Shown: positions 34,308 through 45,940 of the stretch, piece after piece | How positions within the stretch are numbered: the stretch's first letter is position 1 | Layout: each line of letters opens with the position of its first letter | From: Stigmatella erecta | GTDB taxonomy: Bacteria; Myxococcota; Myxococcia; Myxococcales; Myxococcaceae | Length of the DNA stretch: 64,000 nucleotides | Direction: 5' to 3' | Assembly: GCF_900111745.1 (NCBI RefSeq) | Contig: NZ_FOIJ01000022.1 | Coordinates: 1-64,000 of the forward strand | Program-made: the position numbers and the translations under genes | Notes under the pieces: generated by a model | The model's database searches: none | Told to the model about the DNA's origin: nothing | Seen by the model: the letters and a program-made list of their open reading frames with translations, nothing else

Positions 34308-35471
34308 ATGTCCCGTCCGACGCCCTCCACCCTGCGCGTCCACCGCGCCCTCACCGAGGTTGCCCAGCAGGACTGGGACGCGCTGCTGGACGACGCGGCC
34401 GTGCCCTTCATGGAGTGGGCCTTCCTCGCGGCGCTGGAGGAGAGCGGCAGCGTGGTGCCCGAGCGGGGCTGGCACCCGCGCCACCTGACGCTGTGGCAGG
34501 GCTCGCGCCTGGTGGCCGCCGCGCCCGCGTACCTGCGCGACGACAGCGAGGGCGAGTTCGTCTTTGACGGCACCTGGGCCGACGCGGCCGGCCGGGTGGG
34601 CCTGCGCTACTACCCCAAGCTCGTGCTCACCGTGCCCTTCACCCCCGTCACCGGGCGGCGCATCCTCGTGGCCCCCGGCGAGGACCGCGCCCTGCGCGAG
34701 GCGGAGCTGTACGCGGGAGCCCTGGCCTACTCGCGCTCCGAGGGCATCTCCGGCATCCACGTCCTCTTTCCCTCCCAGGAGGAGCTGGGCGTGCTGGAGG
34801 ACTCCAGCTTCGCGGTGCGCCTGGGGGTGCAGTACCAGTGGCACAACCCCGGCTACCACACGCTCGAGGACTTCCTCGGCCGCTTCCACGCCAAGCGGCG
34901 CCACCAGCTGCGCCGCGAGCTGCGCGCGCCCGCCGAGCAGGGCATTACCCTGCGCACGCTGCGAGGCGAGGAGCTCTCGGAGCTGGGCAGCGAGGAAATC
35001 TTCCGCTTCTACCACTCCACGGTGGACAAGTACCCGTGGGGCCGCCGCCTCCTCACGCCGGAGTTCTTCGCCCGCCTGCTTGCCACCTTCCGCCACCGCT
35101 GCGAGTTCGTGGAGGCCCGGCGGGAAGGCCAGCGCATCGCCGGAGCGTTCAACCTCGTCGGCCCTGGCGCCCTGTATGGACGGTACTGGGGGTGCATCGA
35201 GGAGCATCCGTTTCTGCACTTCAATGTCTGCCTGTACCACCCCATCCAGGAGGCCATCGCCCAGGGGCTGCGGCGCTTCGAGCCGGGCGCTGGCGGGGAG
35301 CACAAGTTGACGCGCGGCTTCGAGCCCCATCTCACCTACAGCGCGCACCTGCTCCTTCACCCTAGACTGGACCGGGCCGTACGTGCCTTCCTGTCCCAGG
35401 AGCAGGCGGCCGTGCGCACGGGACTGTCCCGGTGGCACGCGGCGACCGGTTTCAAGAAGGAAGGGGTGTGA
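34308..35471 (+). CDS. FemAB/GNAT-like peptidogalycan biosynthesis protein
   Basis: A 387-residue acyltransferase-like protein of the PF04339 (DUF482, FemAB-like) family: [14 protein letters not shown] near the N-terminus, PYKL-type [13 protein letters not shown] in the middle, and [18 protein letters not shown] with [13 protein letters not shown] towards the end, the double-GNAT layout. The family is predicted to use aminoacyl donors in cell-envelope modification, but the reaction is not proven. It precedes clpS by 28 bases, so read-through is possible. Confidence 0.85.
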   Translation: MSRPTPSTLRVHRALTEVAQQDWDALLDDAAVPFMEWAFLAALEESGSVVPERGWHPRHLTLWQGSRLVAAAPAYLRDDSEGEFVFDGTWADAAGRVGLRYYPKLVLTVPFTPVTGRRILVAPGEDRALREAELYAGALAYSRSEGISGIHVLFPSQEELGVLEDSSFAVRLGVQYQWHNPGYHTLEDFLGRFHAKRRHQLRRELRAPAEQGITLRTLRGEELSELGSEEIFRFYHSTVDKYPWGRRLLTPEFFARLLATFRHRCEFVEARREGQRIAGAFNLVGPGALYGRYWGCIEEHPFLHFNVCLYHPIQEAIAQGLRRFEPGAGGEHKLTRGFEPHLTYSAHLLLHPRLDRAVRAFLSQEQAAVRTGLSRWHAATGFKKEGV

Positions 35472-35499
35472 GGTCCCCCCTCACGTCCAAGGAAGAGCC

Positions 35500-35823
35500 A
35501 TGGCCCAGAAGTTCGAAAACGACGAGAACGTCGTCACCGAGACCCGCCCCGAGAAGAAGCTCAAGAAGCCCACCCTCTATAAGGTGCTTCTGCACAACGA
35601 CAACTACACGACGCGGGAGTTCGTGGTCGCGGTCCTCAAGGAAATCTTCCACAAGTCCGAGGCAGATGCCGTGCAGATCATGCTGCATGTTCATTACAAC
35701 GGCATCGGCGTGGCGGGCGTTTATACCTATGAGGTCGCCGAGACGAAGGTCAAGACCGTAGAGGATGCAGCCCGGGACAATGGGTACCCGCTGCGCCTCT
35801 CGATGGAACCAGAGGAAGGTTGA
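35500..35823 (+). CDS. clpS: ClpS adaptor
   Basis: A 107-residue N-end-rule adaptor that delivers substrates with N-terminal Leu, Phe, Tyr or Trp to ClpAP. The core is intact: [17 protein letters not shown] forms the substrate-binding loop with the key Asp-Asn-Asp region, and [23 protein letters not shown] is the ClpA-facing strand (quoted in part: [10 protein letters not shown]). The N-terminal flexible extension of about 25 residues is typical. AAGGAAG sets the ATG. The clpA start is three bases after its stop, so the two are translationally linked. Confidence 0.96.
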   Translation: MAQKFENDENVVTETRPEKKLKKPTLYKVLLHNDNYTTREFVVAVLKEIFHKSEADAVQIMLHVHYNGIGVAGVYTYEVAETKVKTVEDAARDNGYPLRLSMEPEEG

Positions 35824-35826
35824 ACC

Positions 35827-38115
<2,289 letters not shown>

Positions 38116-38137
38116 CCGCTTCCGGCGGTTCTCATTC

Positions 38138-38176
38138 AGGGTGAAGGGGCACCATGCCCCTTCACCCTTCTTTTTT
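38138..38176. terminator. Strong hairpin terminator shared by convergent genes
   Basis: AGGGTGAAGGGGC (38138-38150) and GCCCCTTCACCCT (38156-38168) pair perfectly over 13 bp around a five-base loop, followed on the plus strand by TCTTTTTT. It ends the clpS-clpA transcript. The stop codon of the minus-strand citrate synthase-like gene (38162-38164) lies inside the right arm, so the element overlaps coding sequence. Confidence 0.9.
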
Positions 38177-39112
38177 GGCCTCCACGTAGCGGGCCCGGGG
38201 CCGCAGCACGTGGCCCTGCTCGCGCTGCTCCAGCACGTGGGCCACCCAACCCGCGGCGCGCCTCACCGCGAACAGCGCCGTGGCCGCCCCCCGGGGCAAG
38301 CCCAGGACCGCCGCCAGCGCCACCAGTCCGAAGTCCACGGTAGGCGGCGGGTGCCCTTCTTCCCGCATGGCGTCCGCCACCGCGCGCGCCACCCGCACCG
38401 CGAAGGTCGAGACGTTCAGCTCGTGGTCCGCGCAGAGCACCAGGGCCCGGTCGAGCAGCCCGGCCGCGCCCCGGGCCTTCACCCCCCAGGCCTGCACCAG
38501 CCCCGCGGCCAGGGAGTCCTGCGCCAGGGCCTCGGCCACACGGCCGGGTCCCTGAACCGCGCCCACCCAGGCGCCCAGCAGCCGGAGCAACCGCCGGGCG
38601 CGAAGCCATTCCTGCTCGGGGGACGCCGCGAAACGCACGGAGTCCGCAGCCCCCAGCAGGGGCACCACCGCGGAGAGCACCGCCAAGGGAGGCGCCTCGG
38701 CGGGGAGCAGGCCCTTCAGCGCCGAGGGGAGAAAGGGCAACGGCGGCGCGGGCCACCGCACGACAGCCGCCGGCAGTTGCCCTGTCCACAACAGCTCCGT
38801 CACCGCCTCGAAGGAGGCTCCGCGCGCCACCATCTCCACCGCCAGGTGGCCCCGGTAAGCCGCGCCCCGCGCATCGATGCGCGTCACGGAGGAGTCAATC
38901 ACGGGCTCGCCCCAGCGCAGCGCGCCCGAGGCCACCGCCGCATGCCCCGCCCGCGCATCGTGCCGGACCTTCAGCCGCTCCAGGTCCATGCGCACATAGC
39001 GGCTCTGCTTCGTCCCCTTCTGCGGAACGCACCGCACGAGGCCCCGGCTCACGTACGTGTAGAGCGTCGTCCGCTTGATGCCCAGCAACGCCGCCGCCTC
39101 CGTTGCGGACAC
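38162..39112 (-). CDS. HTH-citrate synthase fusion lacking part of the active site
   Basis: A 316-residue protein. Residues 1-55 are an HTH_17/MerR-like DNA-binding domain (AAALLGIKRTTLYTYVSRGL), and the rest is a citrate synthase fold. The first catalytic His (ADHELN, equivalent to pig His274) and the Asp (TVDFGL, equivalent to Asp375) are present. The segment between them that should carry GPxHGGA (His320) and the substrate-binding GFGHP loop is absent, so STFAVRVARA passes straight to DAMREEGHPPPTVDF. The whole domain is about 100 residues short. Start GTG at 39112. A citrate synthase activity is unlikely; it is either a degraded gene or a ligand-sensing regulator. Confidence 0.75.
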   Translation of the reverse strand: MSATEAAALLGIKRTTLYTYVSRGLVRCVPQKGTKQSRYVRMDLERLKVRHDARAGHAAVASGALRWGEPVIDSSVTRIDARGAAYRGHLAVEMVARGASFEAVTELLWTGQLPAAVVRWPAPPLPFLPSALKGLLPAEAPPLAVLSAVVPLLGAADSVRFAASPEQEWLRARRLLRLLGAWVGAVQGPGRVAEALAQDSLAAGLVQAWGVKARGAAGLLDRALVLCADHELNVSTFAVRVARAVADAMREEGHPPPTVDFGLVALAAVLGLPRGAATALFAVRRAAGWVAHVLEQREQGHVLRPRARYVEAKKEG

Positions 39113-39251
39113 CGCTCCTCATGTCGATGGTCGAATCGAGATTGGGAACGCCCCCCTCTGCGCTTCACCATGATGACCGAAGCCTCCTCGACAGGAAGTG
39201 TCGGCGCGATCCGCCGGGGTGTCGAGACGGGGCGAACCCGCTGGAGCCCTC

Positions 39252-39670
39252 ATGCCCTCCCCTCACCTCATCCACGAATCGGAGCTGTCCTGGACGGACA
39301 TCACCCACGGCTACCACCTCGCCAACGAGGAGGCGATCTATGTGCTCGCCGGCCAGGGCTCCCTGCGCCTGGGGGAGGAAACGCTGCCGCTGAAGGCCGG
39401 GGACTACGTCGCGCTCCCGGCGGGCCCCGGCACCGCGCACCAGCTCTTCAATGAGGGGCCCGAGCCCCTGCGCTACCTGGCCCTCTCCACCATGCAGGCC
39501 CCGGACATCGTCATGTACCCGGACTCGAGGAAGGTGGGCGTGTTCGGCGGCGCGGCGCCAGGGGAGACAAGGCCGCGCGCTTCCTGCATGCCTACCTCCC
39601 CCTGGCCGCCGAGGTGGACTACTGGGACGGCGAGAACACGGGCGAGCCGGAGCCTGGCACCGGCGGGTGA
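39252..39670 (+). pseudogene. Cupin-domain protein with a frameshift and an internal gap
   Basis: The frame from the ATG at 39252 (GGAG seven bases upstream) encodes a cupin: YHLANEEAIYVLAGQGSLRLG, cut here as YHLANEEAIYVLAGQG, then GDYVALPAGPGTAHQLF and YPDSRKVGVFGGAAPG. At the G run at 39561-39564 the family continuation (GGDKAARFLHAYLP and VDYWDGE) moves to another frame; adding one G restores it to a TGA at 39668-39670. The uncorrected frame runs to 39716 with a non-family tail. The N-terminus also goes from WTDITHG directly to YHLAN, lacking about 35 residues of the usual first cupin strands. A sequencing error is possible for the frameshift. Confidence 0.75.
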
Positions 39671-39685
39671 GCCTGCCGGAGGCGG

Positions 39686-40765
39686 CTACCGCTTCTTGGT
39701 GCGCGAGCGCTGGTAGGCCTCCTGGGTGAGGTTTCGCTGGGTGCGCTTGTGCTCGCGCTGCGCGGTGCCGCTCACCTGGCGCTCCCGGTGGGCCTGCTCC
39801 CGCTGGAGCTTCTCGAAGTTATCGAGCCGCTCCTGGGAGAGCCGGCCCGCCTCCACCTCGGCGCGCACCGCGCAGCCGGGCTCCCGCTGGTGGCGGCAAT
39901 CCGAGAAGCGGCACCCGGCCGCCAGGGCCAGGACATCATCGAAGGCCTGCTGCACGCCCTCCTCTTCGCCCCACAGCCCAAGCTCGCGGACACCGGGCCC
40001 GTCGATGAGCAGGCCCCCGTGGGGCAGCAGGAAGAGCTCCCGGTGGGTGGTGGTGTGCCGCCCCTTGTTGTCCTCCACCCGGACGGACTGCGTGGCCAGC
40101 CGCTCCTCTTCCAAGAGCCGGTTGACGAGGGTGGACTTGCCCACGCCCGAGGAGCCGAGCAGGACGCCCGTCTTCCCAGGCGGAAGCCTCGCACGCACCT
40201 CCTCCAACCCAGCGCCGGTTTGCGCGCTCAGGGCGAGCACGGAGACGCCCGGCGCCAGAGCACGGACTTCCTCGACACGGGCGGCGGCGTCCTCGTGGAG
40301 ATCCGCCTTGCTGAGCAGCACCACGGGCGTGGCCCCGCTCTTCCAGGCCACGGCGAGCGCCCGCTCGATGCGCCGCGGGTTGAAGTCCCCATCCAGCCCC
40401 GCCACCAGGAACACCGCATCGAAGTTGGCGGCGATGAGCTGCCCCTCGTGCTCGCTGCCCGCCTCGCGCCGGACAAGGACGCTGCGGCGCGGGAGCACCG
40501 CCTGGAGCAGCGCCTCGCCCTCCCCGGCGGGCAAGGTCAACGCGACCCAGTCTCCCACGGTGGGCAGTGCCTCGATGCCCGAGGCCTGGTGCAAGAGCCG
40601 GCCCGCGGTGCGCGCGAGGTAGAGCCGCTCGGCGGTTTGAACGGAGAGGAGCCCCCGCGCCTGCCGCACCACGCGGCCAGGGACGAGGGACAGCGGAGAA
40701 GCGGAGGAGAGCTGCGACAGCGCGAGGCCGAGGTCGGGGCCCCAGCCGAGAGATTCAAGAAGCAT
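39686..40765 (-). CDS. rsgA: Small ribosomal subunit biogenesis GTPase RsgA
   Basis: A 359-residue circularly permuted GTPase that matures the 30S subunit. It has an N-terminal OB fold (residues about 40-115), a GTPase domain in permuted order with SKAD (G4) before GSSGVGKST (G1) and DGPGVRE (G3), and a C-terminal zinc site CRFSDCRH plus EPGC. The Lys/Arg-rich tail probably contacts rRNA. The ATG at 40765 gives the expected N-terminus; a longer frame adds an unlikely leader. It converges on the damaged cupin gene and lies next to the chemosensory operon, 216 bases away. Confidence 0.95.
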   Translation of the reverse strand: MLLESLGWGPDLGLALSQLSSASPLSLVPGRVVRQARGLLSVQTAERLYLARTAGRLLHQASGIEALPTVGDWVALTLPAGEGEALLQAVLPRRSVLVRREAGSEHEGQLIAANFDAVFLVAGLDGDFNPRRIERALAVAWKSGATPVVLLSKADLHEDAAARVEEVRALAPGVSVLALSAQTGAGLEEVRARLPPGKTGVLLGSSGVGKSTLVNRLLEEERLATQSVRVEDNKGRHTTTHRELFLLPHGGLLIDGPGVRELGLWGEEEGVQQAFDDVLALAAGCRFSDCRHQREPGCAVRAEVEAGRLSQERLDNFEKLQREQAHRERQVSGTAQREHKRTQRNLTQEAYQRSRTKKR

Positions 40766-40981
40766 GGAAAGGATTCCGGGCAGAGCGGTGCCAGAGGCGC
40801 ACCTGAGCATTCAGGGCACCCAGCGGGGAGCAGTCACGCGCTGCGGCGGGCCTTCCGGGGCCTGCTACGCGGCCTGCATCCTCTGGGCGGACAAGAGTTC
40901 CACCGTGGCAAGGACAAGGGGCGGCATCATGATTTCCTCCACTCACTCGCTGGACACACCCACGGGACCGGACAGCCACGC

Positions 40982-42583
40982 CTACTCTACCCGGTAACTC
41001 TTCACGGCGCTGCTGAGCTGCTCGGAAATGATTTGCAGCGTGGTGGCCGCCTCGCCCGTGGAGCCGATGCGCGCCACCGTGTCGTCCATCATCTTCGACA
41101 GCTCGTTCACGGCCTGGTGAATCTGGTTGATGCCCACGTTCTGCTGATTCACCGCGGCGGCGATCTGCCGCACGGCCGCGGCGTTGTCCTGGACGATGCC
41201 GGACAGCTCGCGCAGGTTCTGGCCCGAGGTGCGCACCTGCGTCAGCCCCGACTCCATGCGCTCCGCGCCGCTCTCGGTGATGCGCACCGCGTCGCTCACC
41301 GAGGTGCTGATGTCATCGAGCAGCTCGCGCACCCGGCTGGTGGCCTGGATGGACTGGTCCGCCAGGGCCCGGATTTCGCGGGCCACCACCCCGAAGCCCT
41401 TGCCGTGCTCGCCGCTGCGCACCGCCTCGATGGCGGCGTTGAGCGCCAGCATGTTGGACTGGTCGGCCAGGTCCTTCACCGTCTGCGTAATCCCGCCGAT
41501 CTGCTGCGTGCGCTCGCCCAGCTCGATGATCTTCTGGGCAATCTTGCCCACCTGGTTGCGGATGTCGTTCAGGCCCGCCATCGTCATCTCGATGGCCGCC
41601 TCGCCCGAGCGGGCCAGCTCGTCGGCGCGCTCGGCCACCGCCAGCACCGAGGCGGCCTTCTGCGAGGCCAGGAGGCTCGTCTGGCGGATCTCGTGCGCCG
41701 TCACCTGCGTCTCCTGGAGCGCGGCGGCCTGGCGCGAGACGGTCTGCGCCTGCTCGTTGGACGAGGCGTTGAGGTGGTCGGTGGACTGCTTGAGCGCCTC
41801 GGCGGCCTGCTGGAGGTTGATGGTCACCTCGCGCAGCTTCTCCACCACCTGGGAGAAGCTCTTGGCGAGCCGGCCCACCTCATCCCCGCTCGTCACCTGG
41901 ATGGAGCGCGTCAGGTCTCCGGACTCGACGATGTGGGCGGCCACATCGGTCAAGTTCCTCAGGGGCCGCACGATGGTGCGCACGAACACCGCGGCCACCA
42001 CCACGCTGCCCGCCACGAGCACCAGCGCCAGCAGGAGCATCTCCTGGGACAGCTGCGAGGCCTTCTTCCCCAGGGCGTCGCGCTGCACGCCCACGTGCAC
42101 CACGCCCCGGTTGTCCACCAGGGGCACGGCGATGTCGAGCGCGTGCAGCCGCGCCTTGCCCGTGCCGAGCTCCACCTCCTGGATGCGCCGCTGCTCGGGC
42201 TCCTGCTCCAGCACGATGGGCTCCACGCGCGTGCTGGCGATCAGCTCCGCGGGGGGCATGCCCCGGAAGGTGTGCGCGAGGACGCGGCCCGTGGAGTCCG
42301 ACACGTAGATGTAGCTCACCCCCTGCTGCACCTGGAACGACTCGATCAGGTTCTGCAGGGAGACGCTCTCCCCGGCGCTCCGGGCCTCCTGCTCGGCGGC
42401 CCGGGTGAGCCCCAGGGCCAGCGCGGCCCCCTCGCTCGCGTGCGCCACCACGAGGCTCTGGTGCAGCCTGCGCGTGGCCACCGTGGTGAGGATGACCGCC
42501 ACGATGGCGCTGATCGCCCCGGTGACCAGGATGAACTTGACGGACAGGCCAAGCGAGAGACGGAACCGATTGGGCAATTTCAC
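40982..42583 (-). CDS. Methyl-accepting chemotaxis protein
   Basis: A 533-residue transmembrane receptor: TM1 (residues about 13-38), a short periplasmic domain of about 150 residues, TM2 (about 180-202), a HAMP domain (PLRNLTDVAAHI) and a long signalling coiled coil. Its hairpin tip reads LALNAAIEAVRSGEHGKGFGVVAREIRALA (given here as LALNAAIEAVRSGEHGKGF), the conserved MCP core. Candidate methylation sites are Gln/Glu-rich pairs in the helices on either side. It is the last gene of the che operon, 40 bases after cheB, so it is the likely input of this pathway. There is no CheR-binding pentapeptide at the end. Confidence 0.95.
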   Translation of the reverse strand: MKLPNRFRLSLGLSVKFILVTGAISAIVAVILTTVATRRLHQSLVVAHASEGAALALGLTRAAEQEARSAGESVSLQNLIESFQVQQGVSYIYVSDSTGRVLAHTFRGMPPAELIASTRVEPIVLEQEPEQRRIQEVELGTGKARLHALDIAVPLVDNRGVVHVGVQRDALGKKASQLSQEMLLLALVLVAGSVVVAAVFVRTIVRPLRNLTDVAAHIVESGDLTRSIQVTSGDEVGRLAKSFSQVVEKLREVTINLQQAAEALKQSTDHLNASSNEQAQTVSRQAAALQETQVTAHEIRQTSLLASQKAASVLAVAERADELARSGEAAIEMTMAGLNDIRNQVGKIAQKIIELGERTQQIGGITQTVKDLADQSNMLALNAAIEAVRSGEHGKGFGVVAREIRALADQSIQATSRVRELLDDISTSVSDAVRITESGAERMESGLTQVRTSGQNLRELSGIVQDNAAAVRQIAAAVNQQNVGINQIHQAVNELSKMMDDTVARIGSTGEAATTLQIISEQLSSAVKSYRVE

Positions 42584-42623
42584 GGAAACACCGCGGGCAC
42601 GTTCACGTTAAGGAGCAACCGGC

Positions 42624-43679
42624 TCATACCGCCTCTCCAAATCCCCCCCGCGGCCGGTCGAACGGACGCGTACAGCACTGCCGGATGAAGTCCGGCATGG
42701 CGGAGAGCGCCAGCGCCTGGGTGGTGGCCCCGAGATCCAACGCCGCCTTGGGCATGCCGAAGACCACGGAGGTGGCCTCGTCCTGCGCGCAGGTCACCCC
42801 ACCCACCTGGTAGATGTCCAACAGCCCGCGCGCGCCATCCTCTCCCATGCCCGTGAGCACCATGCCCCCTGCCCGGCTGCCGTACACCCGGGCCAGCGAC
42901 GAGAGCAGCAGGTCGCCCGAGGGGCACGGGCCCCCGCGCGTGCGGCTGAGCCGGGCCACGCCGCCCTCCAGGGTGAGGTCATGCCCGTCGAGCGCGAAGT
43001 ACACCTTGCCCGGCTCCAGCCGCTCGCCCTCGTGGGCGATGGCCACCCCCAGGGTGGTGACCTGGCTGAGCCAGCGCACCATGCCCGGGGTGAAGCCCTC
43101 GGTGATGTGCTGGGCCACCACCACCGGCACGGGCAGCTCCTTGGGCAGGCGAGAGAGGATCTCCGCCAGCGCCGGCGGCCCGCCGGTGGAGGCCGCCAGC
43201 CCGAAGATGTCCACCCGCGCCCCCGTGGAGGGCGGCGGCAGGGGCACATCCTTGCGTGCGCGGCGGGACACCACGGGCACCTCGGCCATGAGGCACACGG
43301 AGTTGACGAGCTCCCGGCCCCAGCGCCGCAGCTCCTCGCCCGACGTCACGTTGGGCTTGGCGATGAGCTCCAGCGCCCCGGCCCGGATGGCCTGGAAGGC
43401 CAGGTCCGCCCCGCGGTCCGCCACGGCGCTCACCACGAGGATGCGCGCCGGCGCGTCCATCATGATGGCGGCGATGGCTCCGGGCCCGTCCAGCCCGGGC
43501 AACAGCAGGTCCATGGTGATGACGTCCGGCCGCAGCAGGCGGGCCAGCGACACGGCCCGGTTGCCATCGCCCGCGCGCCCGATGACCTCGATGCGCGAGT
43601 CCATGGTCAACAGCGTGGCCATCGTATTGACCATGGTGGGCGAGTCATCCACCACCAGCACTCGAATGGGGCGCTTCAT
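42624..43679 (-). CDS. cheB: CheB methylesterase response regulator
   Basis: A 351-residue two-domain protein: an N-terminal receiver (DDSPTM, phospho-Asp in VITMDLLLPG) and a C-terminal methylesterase with the catalytic Ser in AASTGGP, His in AQHITEGF and Asp in GMGEDGA. It removes methyl groups from receptors, giving adaptation together with CheR. Its ATG overlaps the cheA stop by four bases (ATGA), so the two are translationally coupled. Confidence 0.95.
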   Translation of the reverse strand: MKRPIRVLVVDDSPTMVNTMATLLTMDSRIEVIGRAGDGNRAVSLARLLRPDVITMDLLLPGLDGPGAIAAIMMDAPARILVVSAVADRGADLAFQAIRAGALELIAKPNVTSGEELRRWGRELVNSVCLMAEVPVVSRRARKDVPLPPPSTGARVDIFGLAASTGGPPALAEILSRLPKELPVPVVVAQHITEGFTPGMVRWLSQVTTLGVAIAHEGERLEPGKVYFALDGHDLTLEGGVARLSRTRGGPCPSGDLLLSSLARVYGSRAGGMVLTGMGEDGARGLLDIYQVGGVTCAQDEATSVVFGMPKAALDLGATTQALALSAMPDFIRQCCTRPFDRPRGGFGEAV

Positions 43680-45940
43680 GGGCGTCCTCCGCGGCGGCTC
43701 ATCACGTCGAGAACCTCGGCTAGCAACCGGCCCGAGGCACAGTCGCGCTTGCTCAGAAATCCATCCGCTCCCGCCACGCGGCCCCGGTCCCGGGCCGCCT
43801 CGTGGGTGGAGACGAGAATGATGGGCAGGTTGCGCGTCTCGGGGCGCTGCCGCATGCGGCGAATGAACTCCTCGCCATCCATCTCTTCCATCTCCAGGTC
43901 GCAGATGATGACATCGTAGGCATCCGTCAGCACCCGCTCCAGGGCCCGGGCGCCGCTGGAGGCCAGGTGCACGGTGAACCCACCGGCCTCCAGCATGGCC
44001 CGGTGCAGGGCGCGCGCGGTGAGCGAGTCGTCCACCACCAGGGCCCGGCGGCTCTGCGGGGCCGCGGTGGACAGGGCGGCGGGCTCCAGCACCAGCCAGT
44101 TGGGGCGCAGGATGAGCATCAGCTCGCCGCGGCTCAGCGTGGCCGCGCCCTGGTAGGCGGGCACATCGCGCACCTCCGCGGGCAGCGGCCGGATGACCAG
44201 GTCCCGGTCGCCCACCACCGAGTCCACCGCGAGCGCCACGCGCTTGCCCCCGTTCTGGATGACCATGAGCGGCTGCCCCTCGGACGGCGGGGAGGCGGCG
44301 CGCAGGCCCAGCCGGGCGCCCAGGTCCACCACGGGGATGAGCTGCCCCTGGTATTCGAGCTGGGCGCGCCGCTTGCTCAAGCGCAGGGTGCTCATGCGCG
44401 TGAGCTGCGTGGCCTCCACCGCCAGCATGGGCAGGCCCATCATCTGGTCGAACACGCGCACCACCAGCACCGGCGAGCTGCCCAGCTCCACCGGCAGGGT
44501 GAGCATGAAGCGCGTGCCCTGGCCCAGGGTGCTGGCCACCTCGATGCGGCCCTGGAGCGACTCCACCGCGGCGCGCACCGCATCGAGCCCCACGCCGCGC
44601 CCGGAGGTGTCCGTCACGTCCGCGCGGGTGCTGAAGCCCGGGCGGAAGATGAGGTCCCTCACCTGGTTGTCGTTCATCCGCACCAGCTCCTCGGCGGTGG
44701 CCAGCCCCCGGCTCTCGGCCACCTGGCGCACGCGCGCCACGTCGATGCCGCGGCCGTCGTCGCTGGACTCCAGGAAGAGCAGGTTGCCCTGCTGCTCGAT
44801 GCGCAGGGTGAGCGCCCCCTCGTGGTGCTTGCCGGTGCGCTCGCGCTCGGCGGGAGACTCCAGGCCGTGGTCCACCGCGTTGCGCAGCAGGTGCACCAGC
44901 GCCCCGTTGAGCTTCTCCAGGAGCCGCCGGTCCAGCGACACCTCGGCCCCCACCACGGACAGCCGCGCCTCCTTGCGCAGCTGGCGGGACAAGTCCCGCA
45001 CCATGCGCTGCAGCGGCTCGAGGATGGTGCGCACCGGCCGGGTGGTGATGGCCTTGAGCCCATCCTCCAGCGCGTCGACGACGTCGGCCGTCTCCTCCCC
45101 ATCGGAGCGCAGCGCCCGTCCCACGCCCGCCAGCAGCGTCCGGGCCTCGGCCGTCTCCGCCAGCAGGCCCTGCCGGGCCAGCAACGCCACCGCCCGGTCC
45201 AGCTCGCGCGAGCGCTCCTCCGTGCGCAGACGCACCTCGCGCAGGCGCTCCACCTCGCGCATCAGCGCCGTCACCTGGCGCGTGCCCACGCGCCAGCCCG
45301 CGCCCTCGGACTCCCCGGAGTGGAACTCGTCCCGGGGCTGCTCGGAGGAGCCGGCCCCCCCGCCCCCGGCCGAGGACAGCGGCGCGGGCGTGGACGCCGG
45401 CGCCTTGGGGGCCACGGGCACGGCAACGGCGGGCGCCGCGGCGGCGGGCACCACGGCCACCCCGGGGCTCGGGACGGCGGGCACCCCGGCCGCCGGGGGG
45501 GCCACGGGGCTGGGCACCGCGGCGGCCAGCTCCGGCGGAGGCGCCACGGCGACGAGCTGCGCCAGGGCGATGGTGTAGTCGGGCAGCGCATCCCCGCGCC
45601 CGTCGGCGTGGGCCTGGACGCGCAGCATGAAGATATCCAGGCCGTGCAGCAGCAGGTCCACCACCGCCCGCGGCATCTTCTGCGGATGCTCGCGCAGGGG
45701 CGCCAGCGCGTCCTCCAGCTTGTGGGCGATCTCGCTCAGGTCCTGCAGGCCCAGGCTCGCGGCGCTGCCCTTGAGCGTGTGCAGGTGGCGCCCCAGCCGC
45801 ACATAGGCCTTGTTCAGCGCATCGGCATCCAGCCCGTCCCGCTCCAGCTCGAGCAGGTCGATCGTCACCTTCTGACAGACTTCCTGGGCCTCGGCGGCAA
45901 AGCCCGCGACGAGACTTTGCAGGAGCGGATCAACGGCCAT
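43676..45940 (-). CDS. cheA: CheA hybrid histidine kinase with C-terminal receiver
   Basis: A 754-residue kinase. An N-terminal Hpt domain (phospho-His in LHTLKGSA, near residue 55) is followed by a Pro/Ala/Val-rich linker in place of a P2 domain, then a dimerisation domain, HATPase (LLRNAVDHGLE, DDGRGID and a GRGVGLDAV box), a CheW-like domain and a C-terminal receiver with the phospho-Asp in VIICDLEME. The fused receiver, as in M. xanthus FrzE, allows internal phosphotransfer or a phosphate sink. It overlaps cheW by 11 bases and cheB by four. Confidence 0.95.
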   Translation of the reverse strand: MAVDPLLQSLVAGFAAEAQEVCQKVTIDLLELERDGLDADALNKAYVRLGRHLHTLKGSAASLGLQDLSEIAHKLEDALAPLREHPQKMPRAVVDLLLHGLDIFMLRVQAHADGRGDALPDYTIALAQLVAVAPPPELAAAVPSPVAPPAAGVPAVPSPGVAVVPAAAAPAVAVPVAPKAPASTPAPLSSAGGGGAGSSEQPRDEFHSGESEGAGWRVGTRQVTALMREVERLREVRLRTEERSRELDRAVALLARQGLLAETAEARTLLAGVGRALRSDGEETADVVDALEDGLKAITTRPVRTILEPLQRMVRDLSRQLRKEARLSVVGAEVSLDRRLLEKLNGALVHLLRNAVDHGLESPAERERTGKHHEGALTLRIEQQGNLLFLESSDDGRGIDVARVRQVAESRGLATAEELVRMNDNQVRDLIFRPGFSTRADVTDTSGRGVGLDAVRAAVESLQGRIEVASTLGQGTRFMLTLPVELGSSPVLVVRVFDQMMGLPMLAVEATQLTRMSTLRLSKRRAQLEYQGQLIPVVDLGARLGLRAASPPSEGQPLMVIQNGGKRVALAVDSVVGDRDLVIRPLPAEVRDVPAYQGAATLSRGELMLILRPNWLVLEPAALSTAAPQSRRALVVDDSLTARALHRAMLEAGGFTVHLASSGARALERVLTDAYDVIICDLEMEEMDGEEFIRRMRQRPETRNLPIILVSTHEAARDRGRVAGADGFLSKRDCASGRLLAEVLDVMSRRGGRP

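Noticed and set aside
39749-42688. 979-codon plus-strand frame over rsgA and the MCP gene
   Set aside because: Both underlying minus-strand genes have complete family motifs; the plus frame has none.
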